From Phocaeicola massiliensis B84634 = Timone 84634 = DSM 17679 = JCM 13223 (GTDB lineage Bacteria; Bacteroidota; Bacteroidia; Bacteroidales; Bacteroidaceae): DNA of 64,000 nt. Made by a program: the position numbers and the translations under genes. Positions 41,205 to 51,638 of the stretch are shown here, one piece after another. The notes below the pieces were generated by a model. The model made no database searches. It saw only the letters and a list, made by a program, of their open reading frames with translations, and was not told the DNA's origin. Every line of letters begins with the position of its first letter. Positions within the stretch are counted from its first letter, which is position 1. The stretch is from NCBI RefSeq assembly GCF_000382445.1, contig NZ_KB905472.1, forward strand, positions 760,444-824,443, read 5' to 3'.

Positions 41205-42260
41205 ATGAAATGTAGAAAATTGTCTATTGTGGCAGTGAGTGTGGTATTGTTCTGTTCATGCGGACAGCAACCTGCTCAGGAACGAGGCCCCCGTCCGGTG
41301 AAATTGGCGGAAGTTGCGTCGTTAAATAAAATTGAAAAATCCTATTCAGGCGTAGTGTCGCCCGATCAATTCAGTGATCTTGCGTTTAAAATGTCCGGTC
41401 CGTTGGTGGCAATGAATGTACTCGAAGGACAGAGAGTGAAAAAAGGGGAGGTGGTAGCTGAAATTGACCCGACAGATTATAAGTTGGATTATGACGCAAA
41501 GAGAGCTTCCTTCCAGAAAGCGTCATCGCAAATGCAACGTGCAGAGAAGCTATTGATGAAAAATGCCATATCTATGCAGGAGTTTGAAACGACTCAGGCA
41601 TCTTATACCAATGCTAAATCTGCTTTTGAAAATGCACAAAACACATTGAATGATACAAAGTTGCGTGCACCGTTTGATGGATTTATCCAAAAGAAATATG
41701 TGGAAAATTATCAGCGTGTACAACCGGGACAAGGTGTGGTATGTCTGATTAACCCGGCAAAGTTGCAAGTGGAATTTACCATTCCCGAAACAAATATTGC
41801 CTATGTGACTTCTCACGGAAGTATTTTTGTAGAATTTGATGCTTATAAAGGCAAGTTATTTCAGGCAAAGGTAAAAGAGTATGTGGAAGCATCGCAAGAC
41901 GGTGCCGGAGTTCCTGTATTCCTTTATATTGATGACCCCGAATTTGACTTGAAGAAATATAAGGTATCGGTGGGCTTTTCTTGCCGTGTGGTAGTTAATA
42001 TTGAAAATGAAACGGTAAAAGGAGGAATTACCGTTCCGTTATCTGCTGTAGTATTTGATAACAATCTGAATAATAAGGTTGTATTCATTTATAATCCTTC
42101 TACCCAAAAAGTAGAGAAGCGTAAGATTTATGACGAAGGAACCATTGTGGGACGTAATGATTTAATTGTGACCGGAGAGGTGAAGGCCGGTGAACAAGTA
42201 GTAGCTGCGGGAGCTTCTTATCTAGTGGACGGTCAGCAAGTCAAAATATTAACCGAATAA
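41205..42260 (+). CDS. RND efflux periplasmic adaptor lipoprotein
   Basis: A 351-residue membrane-fusion protein linking the inner-membrane pump to the outer-membrane channel. Signal peptide with lipobox LFCSCGQQ; lipoyl halves LEGQRVKKGEVVAEIDPTDY and LRAPFDGFIQKKYV flank a coiled-coil hairpin (KRASFQKASSQMQRAEKLL). A long frame opens at 41106, upstream of the predicted transcription start; ATG 41205 gives the correct signal peptide. First gene of a three-gene efflux operon. Confidence 0.92.
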   Translation: MKCRKLSIVAVSVVLFCSCGQQPAQERGPRPVKLAEVASLNKIEKSYSGVVSPDQFSDLAFKMSGPLVAMNVLEGQRVKKGEVVAEIDPTDYKLDYDAKRASFQKASSQMQRAEKLLMKNAISMQEFETTQASYTNAKSAFENAQNTLNDTKLRAPFDGFIQKKYVENYQRVQPGQGVVCLINPAKLQVEFTIPETNIAYVTSHGSIFVEFDAYKGKLFQAKVKEYVEASQDGAGVPVFLYIDDPEFDLKKYKVSVGFSCRVVVNIENETVKGGITVPLSAVVFDNNLNNKVVFIYNPSTQKVEKRKIYDEGTIVGRNDLIVTGEVKAGEQVVAAGASYLVDGQQVKILTE

Positions 42261-42278
42261 AAGAGGAGAGTACAAATC

Positions 42279-45200
42279 ATGAATATTCCAAAATATTCTT
42301 TAGAGAACCAGAAGGTTGTCTACTTTTTTTTGGCTATTTTGTTGATAGGTGGAGTTATCTCCTTTTTTAAATTGCCAAAGAAAGAAGACGCTCCTTTCGT
42401 GATAAAGACGGCGGTTCTTGTTACCCAATATCCGGGTGCGAATCCGCATGAAGTGGAGAAATTGATAACCGAACCGATTGAACGTGAGATTCAGTCAATG
42501 ACTGATGTATATCAGATTAAATCGGAATCTTATTTTGGGCTGTCTAAGATTTCTATTGAGTTACAGCCTACTATCGACCCTGATTATATGCCGGTAAAAT
42601 GGGATGAACTGCGTCGTAAGGTGGCAAATATCCAGCCGAAGCTGCCTAGCGGTGCATCTACTATCACGGTGAACGATGATTTTGGTGATGTATATGGTAT
42701 TTATTATGCATTGACAGCCGATGAAGGTTTTTCATACAAAGACTTGCGTGACTGGGCACAGCATATACGTACGCAGCTTACTCCGATTGAGGGTGTGCAG
42801 AAAGTGATGCTTTATGGTGAGCAGACAGAAGTAATCAATGTGAAGATATCTACTTCCAAACTATCATCTTTGGGTATTGACCCGACTTCTATCATGGGGA
42901 TTTTGCAAAAACAGAATGTACAAGTCAATACGGGAGATATCGCTACCGATATTTATCAGTTACGCTTGCGCACAGAAGGTACTTATACTAGTCTTGAAGA
43001 TATCGAGAACCAGCTGATTGTTAGCAAAGATGGACGTGAAGTACGTTTAGGGGATATTGCAACAGTGGAACGCGGTTATTATGATCCACCTTCAACATTG
43101 ATGCGTGTCAATGGCAAACGTGCTATCGGCATTGGTGTAGCCAGTGGTGCAAAGGATAATGTGGTTGCTGTTGGTGAAGCCGTGGATAAGAGCTTGGCAG
43201 AGATAGAACAATTGTTGCCTATCGGTATAGAATTGTCTTCTCTCTATCCCGAAGACAAGATTGCGGATGAAGCTAATAATGGATTTATTCTCAATCTGAT
43301 AGAGTCATTGGTCATCGTGATTTTGATTATCTTTGTAGTGATGGGATCGCGTGCCGGTATGCTGATTGGTAGTTCGCTATTGTTTTCTGTAGGAGGTACC
43401 TTGCTTATCATGTTAATGTGGGGAGTGGGTTTGAACCGTACTTCTTTGGCTGCATTTATCATTGCCATGGGTATGTTGGTGGATAATGCCATTGTGGTGA
43501 CAGACAATGCCCAAATCGGAATCAAGCGCGGAAAATCCCGTTATCTTTCTTTGATAGAAGGTGCTATCAAGCCTCAATGGGCATTGCTGGGAGCGACCTT
43601 TATTGCTATTTGTTCATTCTTGCCGTTGTATTTGGCTCCTGCATCGGTTGCTGAAATTGTAAAACCGTTGTTTATCGTGTTGGCCGTGTCATTGGGATTA
43701 AGTTGGATCTTGGCTTTATGCCAGACTACAACTTTCGGTAACTTTATTTTGCAAGAGGCTACTCCCGGTAGTGAAGGTAAGGATCCATACGATACCAAAA
43801 TTTATCATAAGTTTGAGAAGCTCTTGACTTTATTGATTAAGCGCCGTTTTATAACACTGACTACTGTTGTTGTTACTTTGGTGCTTTCTCTGGTCATTAT
43901 GGCAGTTATGCCTCAGAGTTTCTTTCCGAAGATGAATAAACCTTATTTCCGTGCCGATTTGGTATTCCCGGAAGGTTTCAGTATTCATGCGGTAGACGAA
44001 GACGTGATGAAGGTGGAAGAGTATTTGGAGAAGAATGAAAAAGTAAAATCTTATTCTGTGACTTTAGGTGGTACTCCCTTGCGTTACTATCTGGCAAGTT
44101 CTTCTTTCGGTCCGAAGTCTAACTATGCCAATGTGATGGTGGAAACAAAAGACCCTGAAGATGCTGCCGAAGTAGAACAACAGTTCTATGAACACATGAC
44201 TCAGAATTTTCCGAATATCATTACCCGTTCGGCATTGTTTGCGTTGTCACCGGTGCCCGAAGCTGCCATTGAAATCGGATTTATCGGTGAAAATCCGGAT
44301 ACGCTGACCGCCTTGGTGGAGCGTGCGAAGAAGATTGCGCATGAATGTGATATGGTGACGGATATACGTTCTAACTGGGGTGATAAAGTGCCGGTATGGA
44401 AACCGATGTTCTCACAACAGAAAGGTTTGCGCCTTGGTATTACCCGTCAACAGGTTGCCAATTCGTTCCGTACTGCTACCAATGGCTTGCCGTTGGGCGA
44501 GTATCGTGAGGGGGATATTTCACTTCCTATCTTATTGAAGGATGAAGATGCAGAAAATATGAACCTGAATGATGTGAAGAGTGTTCCGGTATTCAGCACT
44601 AAAGGAAATTCAGTTAAGGTGGAGCAGGTGATTGATAATTTTTCTTTGGGTTATGATTATAACGTAGTGCGTCGTTTCAACCGTGAACGTTGCATGATGA
44701 TGCAGTGTGAACCGAAGCGTGGTGCCAATACGATGGCTGCCTTTAAGCAGGTGTTGACCGCCGTACAGGAACAGATGCAACTGCCCGAAGGTTATAAGAT
44801 GAAATACTTTGGTGAACAGGAGACACAAGATGTAAGTAATGCTGCTTTGGCAAAGAATATTCCGTTGACATTCTTGTTGATTTATGTCGTTTTATTATTC
44901 CTTTTCCCGAGCAATTACCGCAAACCGGTATTGATTATGCTGATGTTGCCATTGGTGTTCATCGGTGTGGTATGGGGATTGTTGTTGTTCGGTAAATCTC
45001 TTGATTTCTTTGCCATTTTGGGCTTGTTGGGCTTGATTGGTATGAATATCAAGAATGCGATTGTACTGGTAGACGAAATCGGACTTCAACTGAAAGATGG
45101 CAAAGGGGCAGTACCTGCCGTGGTTGAGGCTACCAAAACACGTATTGTTCCCGTAACTATGGCGTCGGGAACCACTATTTTGGGTATGCTTCCTTTGTTG

Positions 45201-45326
45201 GGTGATGCGATGTTTGCAGGTATGGCAGCTACCATTATGGGTGGTTTGTTCGTATCAACCATTCTTACCATCTTCGTGCTTCCGGTGACTTATTGTATAT
45301 TCTTTAAAATCAGAGCAGACAGATAA
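42279..45326 (+). CDS. RND-family efflux permease
   Basis: A 1015-residue inner-membrane pump of the AcrB superfamily, with 12 membrane segments and two large periplasmic loops. The TM4 motif reads GMLVDNAIVVTDNAQIG: of AcrB's proton-relay Asp pair only the first is kept and the second is Asn. The TM10 Lys is present (GMNIKNAIVLVDEI). Shorter than the usual 1030-1060 residues, but complete at both ends. It overlaps the TolC gene by one base (TAATG). Substrates could be drugs or bile salts; this is inferred from family. Confidence 0.93.
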   Translation: MNIPKYSLENQKVVYFFLAILLIGGVISFFKLPKKEDAPFVIKTAVLVTQYPGANPHEVEKLITEPIEREIQSMTDVYQIKSESYFGLSKISIELQPTIDPDYMPVKWDELRRKVANIQPKLPSGASTITVNDDFGDVYGIYYALTADEGFSYKDLRDWAQHIRTQLTPIEGVQKVMLYGEQTEVINVKISTSKLSSLGIDPTSIMGILQKQNVQVNTGDIATDIYQLRLRTEGTYTSLEDIENQLIVSKDGREVRLGDIATVERGYYDPPSTLMRVNGKRAIGIGVASGAKDNVVAVGEAVDKSLAEIEQLLPIGIELSSLYPEDKIADEANNGFILNLIESLVIVILIIFVVMGSRAGMLIGSSLLFSVGGTLLIMLMWGVGLNRTSLAAFIIAMGMLVDNAIVVTDNAQIGIKRGKSRYLSLIEGAIKPQWALLGATFIAICSFLPLYLAPASVAEIVKPLFIVLAVSLGLSWILALCQTTTFGNFILQEATPGSEGKDPYDTKIYHKFEKLLTLLIKRRFITLTTVVVTLVLSLVIMAVMPQSFFPKMNKPYFRADLVFPEGFSIHAVDEDVMKVEEYLEKNEKVKSYSVTLGGTPLRYYLASSSFGPKSNYANVMVETKDPEDAAEVEQQFYEHMTQNFPNIITRSALFALSPVPEAAIEIGFIGENPDTLTALVERAKKIAHECDMVTDIRSNWGDKVPVWKPMFSQQKGLRLGITRQQVANSFRTATNGLPLGEYREGDISLPILLKDEDAENMNLNDVKSVPVFSTKGNSVKVEQVIDNFSLGYDYNVVRRFNRERCMMMQCEPKRGANTMAAFKQVLTAVQEQMQLPEGYKMKYFGEQETQDVSNAALAKNIPLTFLLIYVVLLFLFPSNYRKPVLIMLMLPLVFIGVVWGLLLFGKSLDFFAILGLLGLIGMNIKNAIVLVDEIGLQLKDGKGAVPAVVEATKTRIVPVTMASGTTILGMLPLLGDAMFAGMAATIMGGLFVSTILTIFVLPVTYCIFFKIRADR

Positions 45327-46618
45327 TGAAAACGAATCTTATATATATACTTGGAATGATGTGCTTGTCCGGCACGGTTTCAGCTCAGACTACCGTAAAT
45401 TATACGGAGTTCGAACAGAAAGTGTTGGATTATAGTCAGACTTTGAAGCAGAGTGTGTCACAACGTACAGCCATGCAGAAAGCAATGAAAGCTGCGAAAA
45501 CTGCTTTCTTCCCCGCAGTGGATGCCACGGGTAGTTATCAATATCGTATAAATAAATATGATATGGATTTTGGCGGAATGGCTGTTCCTATGGAGCATGA
45601 TTCTTACAGTGCCGAAGTGGGAGTTGTCCAACCTATTTATGCAGGAGGAAGTATTTATCATACTTATAAGGCATCACAAATTCAGTCTCAGATAGCTGAC
45701 AAGTCGGTAGATTTGACCACAGATAATCTTATTTATGCTGCAGAAGCCAGTTATTGGGGTACTGCGGCTCAGAAAGAGATGTATAAAACGATGTGTCAGT
45801 ATGTGGAAATTATCAGTCAGTTGACCAAAGTGTTACAAGATAAGTATGATGACGGTTATATCAGTAAAACAGATTTGATACAAATGCAGACTCGCCTGAA
45901 AGAGGCAGAGTTACAACGTTCCAGCAGTTATCAGTCTTATCAGATAGCTTTGCAGAACATGAATGTGTTGATGGGATTGGAACCGGATAAAGAAGTAGGT
46001 TTGGTTGATTCTATTTTCGTTGAGTTACCATTACCAGCTTATGTCGGTGCTGATGCTGCACTGAATGTTCGTCCTGATTATGCTATTTCTCAGTTGGATG
46101 TGGATTATCAAAAAAGACAGGTTAAACTGGCTGCTGCAAAATATAATCCATCCTTGTCTATCGGCTTTAAGGAGACTTGGGGGACACAAATGTTGAACAT
46201 TTCGGGCGAAACAATGTTTAATAGTAATGTGTATGCTTCTGTCAAGCTGCCGTTGTTCCACTGGGGAGCGCGATTTAAGTCGACGGCTGCACAAAAAGCG
46301 ATTTTACTTGGTAAGCAGTATGCTTTGCAAGATAAACAAGACCAAATCACGAAAGAGGTAGCCAAAGCATGGACTAGTCTGACAGAAAATACTCGTCAGA
46401 TAGATATTGCTAAGGAAAACTGCAAGTTAGCAGAAGAGAATTTGGATTTGAATACATTTAGTTATACGGAAGGTAGGCTGACTATTTTGGATGTACTTTC
46501 TGCACAGTTGACTTGGGTACAGGCATATACAAATCTTATCCAATCATATTATGAGCAGAAAATAGCATTGGCAGATTATAGGAAAGCAACCGGTATAAGG
46601 TATTTAGGACAGAAATAA
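45326..46618 (+). CDS. TolC-family outer-membrane efflux channel
   Basis: A 430-residue outer-membrane protein with a signal peptide (cleavage after GTVSAQ) and two repeated OEP domains of long helices: YTEFEQKVLDYSQTLKQSVS and LTENTRQIDIAKENCKLAEE. The motif EGRLTILDVLSAQLTWVQAY is typical of the second repeat. Third gene of the adaptor-permease-channel operon. Confidence 0.92.
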   Translation: MKTNLIYILGMMCLSGTVSAQTTVNYTEFEQKVLDYSQTLKQSVSQRTAMQKAMKAAKTAFFPAVDATGSYQYRINKYDMDFGGMAVPMEHDSYSAEVGVVQPIYAGGSIYHTYKASQIQSQIADKSVDLTTDNLIYAAEASYWGTAAQKEMYKTMCQYVEIISQLTKVLQDKYDDGYISKTDLIQMQTRLKEAELQRSSSYQSYQIALQNMNVLMGLEPDKEVGLVDSIFVELPLPAYVGADAALNVRPDYAISQLDVDYQKRQVKLAAAKYNPSLSIGFKETWGTQMLNISGETMFNSNVYASVKLPLFHWGARFKSTAAQKAILLGKQYALQDKQDQITKEVAKAWTSLTENTRQIDIAKENCKLAEENLDLNTFSYTEGRLTILDVLSAQLTWVQAYTNLIQSYYEQKIALADYRKATGIRYLGQK

Positions 46619-46674
46619 GTAATTTCAGACCAAAATCTTATAATTTAAAATGCCACTTTAAAGCAGGTTTGGAT

Positions 46675-46682
46675 TATCTTTG
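46675..46682 (+). promoter_or_regulatory. -7 box TATCTTTG before the D15 barrel gene
   Basis: TAnnTTTG 37 bp upstream of the ATG at 46720; it lies within the upstream extension of the longest frame and so fixes the start. Confidence 0.55.
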
Positions 46683-46719
46683 CATCCAAATCTGCTTTTT
46701 TCTTATATATGAATACATT

Positions 46720-47904
46720 ATGAAGAGATTGTTACTTTTAACATGGATATTCGTATGTATGGCGGGCATATCTTTTGCAACTCCCAGACACAGTGAGTTG
46801 TTTGAGTTTCCAACAGATACGATACAACACAAAGACAGCACTGTACGGAAAAGAAGCTTTTTCAATAAGTTTCTTGACTACTTTAATGATGCGAACAAGA
46901 ATAAGAAGCACAAGAAGTTTGACTTCAGTATCATCGGTGGACCTCATTATAGTACAGATACCAAGTTGGGACTTGGATTGGTAGCTGCCGGGCTTTACCG
47001 TTCGGATAAGAATGATACTATTCTTCCTCCCTCCAATGTTTCCCTGTTTGGCGATGTATCTACGGTAGGTTTTTATTTGCTGGGAATTCGTGGTACCCAT
47101 ATTTTTCCACAAGATAAATACCGTTTGGATTATACCTTATACTTTTATTCTTTCCCTTCCAAATTTTGGGGAATGGGATATGATATGGGAAATGTAGATG
47201 CCAACGAAACGGATATGGACCGTTGGCAGGCACAGATAAAAGCTAGTTTTTTATTTAAACTGACAGACAATTTGTATTTGGGACCGATGGTAGCTTATGA
47301 TTATGTGCATGGAAAGAACTTGGAACGTCCCGAATTGTTGGAAGGAATGGATTTGACTACAACTAATTATGGTGCCGGATTCTCCTTGGTGTATGATTCA
47401 CGTGATGTATTGACTAATCCTCATAAAGGATATTATCTGAATATATCGCAATGTTTTCGTCCCAAGTTTATGGGAAATGATTACGCTTTCAGCACCACCG
47501 ACTTGCGTACCAGCTATTATCATCCTGTTTGGAAAGGAGGTTTGCTTGCCGGAGAGTTTAGGGGGATGTTTAATTTTGGCAACCCGTCTTGGTCAATGAT
47601 GGCTTTGTTGGGCAATTCTTACTCGATGCGTGGTTATTACGAGGGCCGCTATCGTGATAAACATAAAATGGAAGGGCAGATAGAATTACGCCAACATATT
47701 TGGAAACGTAATGGTATAGTGGCTTGGATTGGTGCAGGAACGGTGTTTAATAAGTTCAGTGCGTTGCGTGTCAATCGCGTTTTGCCTAATTATGGTATCG
47801 GATACCGTTGGGAATTTAAAAAGAATGTGAATGTTCGCCTCGATTATGGGTTTGGAAAGAACGGACAATCGGGGTTCTTATTTAATATAAATGAAGCGTT
47901 TTAA
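46720..47904 (+). CDS. D15/BamA-like outer-membrane beta-barrel
   Basis: A 394-residue protein with a signal peptide (MKRLLLLTWIFVCMAGISFA) and a C-terminal surface-antigen (D15) barrel: GAGFSLVYDSRDVLTNPHKGYYL, then aromatic strands and the insertion motif LLGNSYSMRGYYEGRYRDKH shown in part, ending in Phe. It has no POTRA repeats, unlike BamA, so it is not the essential assembly factor. It overlaps the phosphoethanolamine transferase gene by 14 nt, suggesting joint expression. Function unknown. Confidence 0.82.
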   Translation: MKRLLLLTWIFVCMAGISFATPRHSELFEFPTDTIQHKDSTVRKRSFFNKFLDYFNDANKNKKHKKFDFSIIGGPHYSTDTKLGLGLVAAGLYRSDKNDTILPPSNVSLFGDVSTVGFYLLGIRGTHIFPQDKYRLDYTLYFYSFPSKFWGMGYDMGNVDANETDMDRWQAQIKASFLFKLTDNLYLGPMVAYDYVHGKNLERPELLEGMDLTTTNYGAGFSLVYDSRDVLTNPHKGYYLNISQCFRPKFMGNDYAFSTTDLRTSYYHPVWKGGLLAGEFRGMFNFGNPSWSMMALLGNSYSMRGYYEGRYRDKHKMEGQIELRQHIWKRNGIVAWIGAGTVFNKFSALRVNRVLPNYGIGYRWEFKKNVNVRLDYGFGKNGQSGFLFNINEAF

Positions 47905-49594
47905 AGAGATCTATCAATGGTGTTGTGAGCCGAGACAATTATTTTTTCTGTTTATAATTGTATTAGCTATTCCTAATGTGGCATTGTTCTTCACAGAGCA
48001 AATGCCTTTATTGGTACGTATATGTAATATTATTTTGCCGGTATCGGTATATTGGATGGTGATGACGCTGAGCCGGAAACCCGGAAAGATAATATGGATA
48101 TTGTTTCCCTTTGTTTTCTTTGCTGCTTTTCAATTGGTTTTGCTTTATCTTTTCGGACAGTCCATTATAGCAGTCGATATGTTTTTGAATTTGCTGACAA
48201 CCAATTCCGGTGAGGCTATGGAGCTTCTGGATAACTTGTTGCCTGCTGTGATTGGCGTATTTGTGGTATATTTGCCCACTTTGGCTTTGGGTATTGTTTC
48301 GATAACAGGGAATAAGAAACTGGATCAATACTTTATATATCGCCAGCGGAGATATGCCCGGATGACAATGGGAGTAGGAGTCATCCTGACCGCATTGTGC
48401 TATGCAGACCATGAGGATTATGCATTGAAACTCGATATGTATCCGGTCAACGTATGCTATAATCTGACTTTGGCAATAGAGCGTGCCGGTGAAACAGCCG
48501 GTTATCAAGAGAGTTCAAAGGACTTTACTTTTGGTGCACAAGCCACACACGATAAAGATGAGGCAGAGATATATGTGTTGGTAGTGGGAGAAACTGCAAG
48601 GGCTTGTAACTTTGGGCTGTATGGGTATGAACGGAATACCACTCCGCTGTTGGATAAAACAGAAGGCTTGGTCGCATTTACAGATGTACTTACCCAATCA
48701 AATACAACGCATAAAAGTGTGCCAATGCTCCTTTCGGGAGCTTCTGCTGAAAATTACAATCGTATTTATCGGGAAAAGGGTATCATTACTGCTTTTAAAG
48801 AAGCAGGGTTTCATACAGCTTTTTTTTCCAATCAGCGGCCTAATCATTCTTTTATTGATTTCTTCGGAATGGAGGCGGATGAATGGAAATTTATAAAAGA
48901 AGATGCACCTGAGGAAACGAATATATCAGATGATGAATTATTGAAGTTAGTGGATAAACAACTAAATGACGGACATCGGAAATTGTTTATCGTGCTGCAC
49001 ATGTATGGTTCCCATTTTAATTATAAAGAACGTTATCCTTCGGATATGGCAGTGTTCAGGCCGGATAGCCTGACCGATGCGAAATATGAGAACCGTGAAT
49101 ATTTATTGAATGCGTACGATAACACAATCTGTTATACAGACGGCTTCTTGGCGTCACTGATTGAAATGTTGCAACGCACGAATGCTTCATCGGCTATGCT
49201 TTATACTTCCGATCATGGAGAGGATATTTTTGATGATGACCGGAAACTGTTTTTGCATGCGTCTCCGGTACCTTCATACTATCAGTTGCATGTTCCGTTC
49301 CTGATTTGGATGTCTGAGGCGTATCGTAAAGGATATCCTGTTCAATATGAGGCTGTGTGTATGAATCGTGAAAAGCCGGTGGCAGGGAATGCATCTGTTT
49401 TTCATTCAATGTTGTCGTTGGGTGGCATACAAACCGATTATAAAGAAGATAGTTTGTCTGTCGCCAGTAAGCGGTATGTCACTCGCCCCCGTTATTACTT
49501 AAATGACCATAATCTTCCTAAACTTTTAGATAAAATAGGATTGAAGGAGAAAGATATTAAACAACTTGAACAAAGAAAAATGATGTATCCATGA
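47891..49594 (+). CDS. Phosphoethanolamine transferase (EptA type)
   Basis: A 567-residue membrane enzyme. Five N-terminal membrane helices (residues about 15-200) precede a periplasmic sulfatase-fold domain. Active-site features: VLVVGETARACNFGLYGY (metal Glu), the nucleophile Thr in QSNTTHKSVPMLLSG, and metal motif YTSDHGEDIFDD. Such enzymes add phosphoethanolamine to lipid A or other glycans, lowering sensitivity to cationic peptides. Transcribed with the overlapping D15 barrel gene. Confidence 0.88.
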   Translation: MKRFKEIYQWCCEPRQLFFLFIIVLAIPNVALFFTEQMPLLVRICNIILPVSVYWMVMTLSRKPGKIIWILFPFVFFAAFQLVLLYLFGQSIIAVDMFLNLLTTNSGEAMELLDNLLPAVIGVFVVYLPTLALGIVSITGNKKLDQYFIYRQRRYARMTMGVGVILTALCYADHEDYALKLDMYPVNVCYNLTLAIERAGETAGYQESSKDFTFGAQATHDKDEAEIYVLVVGETARACNFGLYGYERNTTPLLDKTEGLVAFTDVLTQSNTTHKSVPMLLSGASAENYNRIYREKGIITAFKEAGFHTAFFSNQRPNHSFIDFFGMEADEWKFIKEDAPEETNISDDELLKLVDKQLNDGHRKLFIVLHMYGSHFNYKERYPSDMAVFRPDSLTDAKYENREYLLNAYDNTICYTDGFLASLIEMLQRTNASSAMLYTSDHGEDIFDDDRKLFLHASPVPSYYQLHVPFLIWMSEAYRKGYPVQYEAVCMNREKPVAGNASVFHSMLSLGGIQTDYKEDSLSVASKRYVTRPRYYLNDHNLPKLLDKIGLKEKDIKQLEQRKMMYP

Positions 49595-49604
49595 TAGATG
49601 GAGG

Positions 49605-49675
49605 TGTGTCAAAATCATAAAGTTATCCTTCTATTGTTATTGACGCAAAACGATAAATCTTTTCATTTTGACACA
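49605..49675. repeat. Inverted repeat in convergent intergenic region
   Basis: TGTGTCAAAAT (49605-49615) and ATTTTGACACA (49665-49675) are exact inverses, with outer GAGG/CCTC support. It lies between the convergent transferase and metY genes and could fold transcripts of either; there is no clean T-run. Confidence 0.5.
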
Positions 49676-49703
49676 TCCTCATACAAAGTCTGCTTTCGTG
49701 CTT

Positions 49704-50990
49704 TTAAATTTTATCAAGTGCCTGTTCCAAATCGGCCAGCAGGTCATCAATATGTTCTGTTCCGATGGATAACCGTACTGTTCCCGGATAAATCTCCTGT
49801 TCTTTAAGTTCTTGCTCATTTAGCTGTGAATGAGTTGTGCTTGCCGGATGGATAACAAGTGATTTTACATCGGCCACATTAGCCAGTAAAGAGAATATTT
49901 CGAGGCTGTCTATAAACTTATGGGCCTCTGTTTGCCCTCCTTGCACTTCAATTGTAAAGATAGAGCTGCCTCCATGAGGGAAGTAGCGGTTGTATAAAGC
50001 ATGGTCGGGATGTTCAGGCAGTGACGGATGATTTACTTTTTTTACTTTAGGATGTCTATTTAGGAATTCCACCACTTTCAGTGCATTTTCTACATGACGC
50101 TCTACACGTAGAGAAAGAGTTTCCAGGCCTTGCAGTAGGATAAAGGCATTGAATGGGCTGATGGCTGCTCCTGTATCTCGTAATAAAATGGCACGGATAC
50201 GAGTGGCATAAGCCGCTGCTCCTGCCGCATCGATAAAACGGATTCCATGATAACTGGCATCGGGTTCGGTCAGTTGTGGAAATTTTCCTGAAGTTACCCA
50301 GTCAAATTTACCGGAATCTACAATGACTCCTCCTAAAGAAGTACCGTGTCCGCCAATAAACTTAGTTGCCGAATGTACCACAATGTCTGCTCCATGTTCT
50401 ATGGGTCGGATGAGGTAAGGAGTTCCGAAAGTATTGTCTACAATCAAAGGAATCTGATGACGGTGTGCAATATCTGCTACAGCTTCTATATCGATAATAT
50501 TAGAATGGGGATTGCCCAAACTCTCGATGAACAGTGCTTTCGTGTTTTCCTGAATTGCATTTTCAAAATTGGATAAGTCATTCGGGTCGACAAAGGTGGT
50601 GGTTATACCATAGTCGGGTAGGGTATGCGCCAGCAAATTATAACTTCCTCCATAAATTGTTTTGGCGGCAACGATATGGTCACCGGCACGAGTGATGTTC
50701 TGAAATGCGTAGGTAATAGCAGCTGCACCCGAAGCTACCGCAAGTCCGGCTACTCCTCCTTCTAACGCTGCTACACGTTGTTCAAAGACTCCTTGAGTGG
50801 AATTGGTCAGACGTCCATAGATATTCCCCGGATCCTGTAAGCCGAATCGTGCTGCTGCATGAGCTGAGTTGTGAAATACATAAGAAGTGGTTTGGTAGAT
50901 GGGGACTGCACGCGCATCTGTTGCTACATCGGGCTGTTCTTGTCCTACATGGAGTTGTAATGTTTCAAAATGTAATCTCTTAGTTGCCAT
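49704..50990 (-). CDS. metY: O-acetylhomoserine sulfhydrylase
   Basis: A 428-residue PLP enzyme of the Cys/Met metabolism family that makes homocysteine from O-acetylhomoserine and sulfide. Seen: [34 protein letters not shown], and the PLP Lys in [29 protein letters not shown] and [13 protein letters not shown] complete the pattern. A frame opens at 51065, but the promoter (51035-51065) lies within it, so ATG 50990 is used. Divergent from the Lrp-type regulator. With metH it can supply methionine. Confidence 0.93.
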   Translation of the reverse strand: MATKRLHFETLQLHVGQEQPDVATDARAVPIYQTTSYVFHNSAHAAARFGLQDPGNIYGRLTNSTQGVFEQRVAALEGGVAGLAVASGAAAITYAFQNITRAGDHIVAAKTIYGGSYNLLAHTLPDYGITTTFVDPNDLSNFENAIQENTKALFIESLGNPHSNIIDIEAVADIAHRHQIPLIVDNTFGTPYLIRPIEHGADIVVHSATKFIGGHGTSLGGVIVDSGKFDWVTSGKFPQLTEPDASYHGIRFIDAAGAAAYATRIRAILLRDTGAAISPFNAFILLQGLETLSLRVERHVENALKVVEFLNRHPKVKKVNHPSLPEHPDHALYNRYFPHGGSSIFTIEVQGGQTEAHKFIDSLEIFSLLANVADVKSLVIHPASTTHSQLNEQELKEQEIYPGTVRLSIGTEHIDDLLADLEQALDKI

Positions 50991-51034
50991 AGTTGTATTC
51001 TTTTTAGTTAAACTGATGATTGATTTATTGGCTG

Positions 51035-51065
51035 CAAAGTTATAATTGATGGTAATATCGAACAA
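51035..51065 (-). promoter_or_regulatory. Promoter of metY
   Basis: Minus strand TTG (51065-51063), 20 bp, TAACTTTG (51042-51035). Confidence 0.65.
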
Positions 51066-51167
51066 TATATTGTGGAAAAATGGAAAATATATCTATATTT
51101 GTTGTGATATATAGAATAAAATTATTGTTTTACTGTTGGATGTCATACTTTAAAAGAATATTGCACT

Positions 51168-51629
51168 ATGGATACATTGGATAAAACAGATTTGCAGATA
51201 CTTCGTACATTGCAAGAAAACGCACGACTTACCACTAAAGAACTGGCTGCACGCGTCAGTCTGTCTTCTACTCCGGTATTTGAACGACTCAAGCGTCTTG
51301 AAAGTGGGGGATACATTAAAAAGTATATAGCAGTGCTTGATGCAGAAAAACTGAATCAAGGTTTTGTGGTATTTTGTAGTGTGAAACTCAGGAGGCTTAA
51401 TCGGGATATTGCAGCTGAGTTTACCCGTATGATACAAGGTATTCCTGAAGTGACGGAATGCTATAATATTTCGGGAAGTTATGATTATCTGCTCAAGATA
51501 CATGCCCCCAATATGAAATATTATCAGGAGTTTATATTAAATGTCTTGGGAACCATAGATAGTCTGGGTTCGCTGGAGAGTACATTTGTGATGGATGAAG
51601 TGAAGCATGAGTATGGAATACATATATAA
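51168..51629 (+). CDS. Lrp/AsnC-family regulator
   Basis: A 153-residue regulator. The N-terminal winged helix-turn-helix (LDKTDLQILRTLQENARLTT; RVSLSSTPVFERLKRLES) is followed by the amino-acid-binding RAM domain (VVFCSVKL; VTECYNISGSYDYLLKI). It likely senses an amino acid, perhaps methionine, and controls the divergent metY; that link is from position only. Confidence 0.93.
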   Translation: MDTLDKTDLQILRTLQENARLTTKELAARVSLSSTPVFERLKRLESGGYIKKYIAVLDAEKLNQGFVVFCSVKLRRLNRDIAAEFTRMIQGIPEVTECYNISGSYDYLLKIHAPNMKYYQEFILNVLGTIDSLGSLESTFVMDEVKHEYGIHI

Positions 51630-51638
51630 AAAAGAAAA

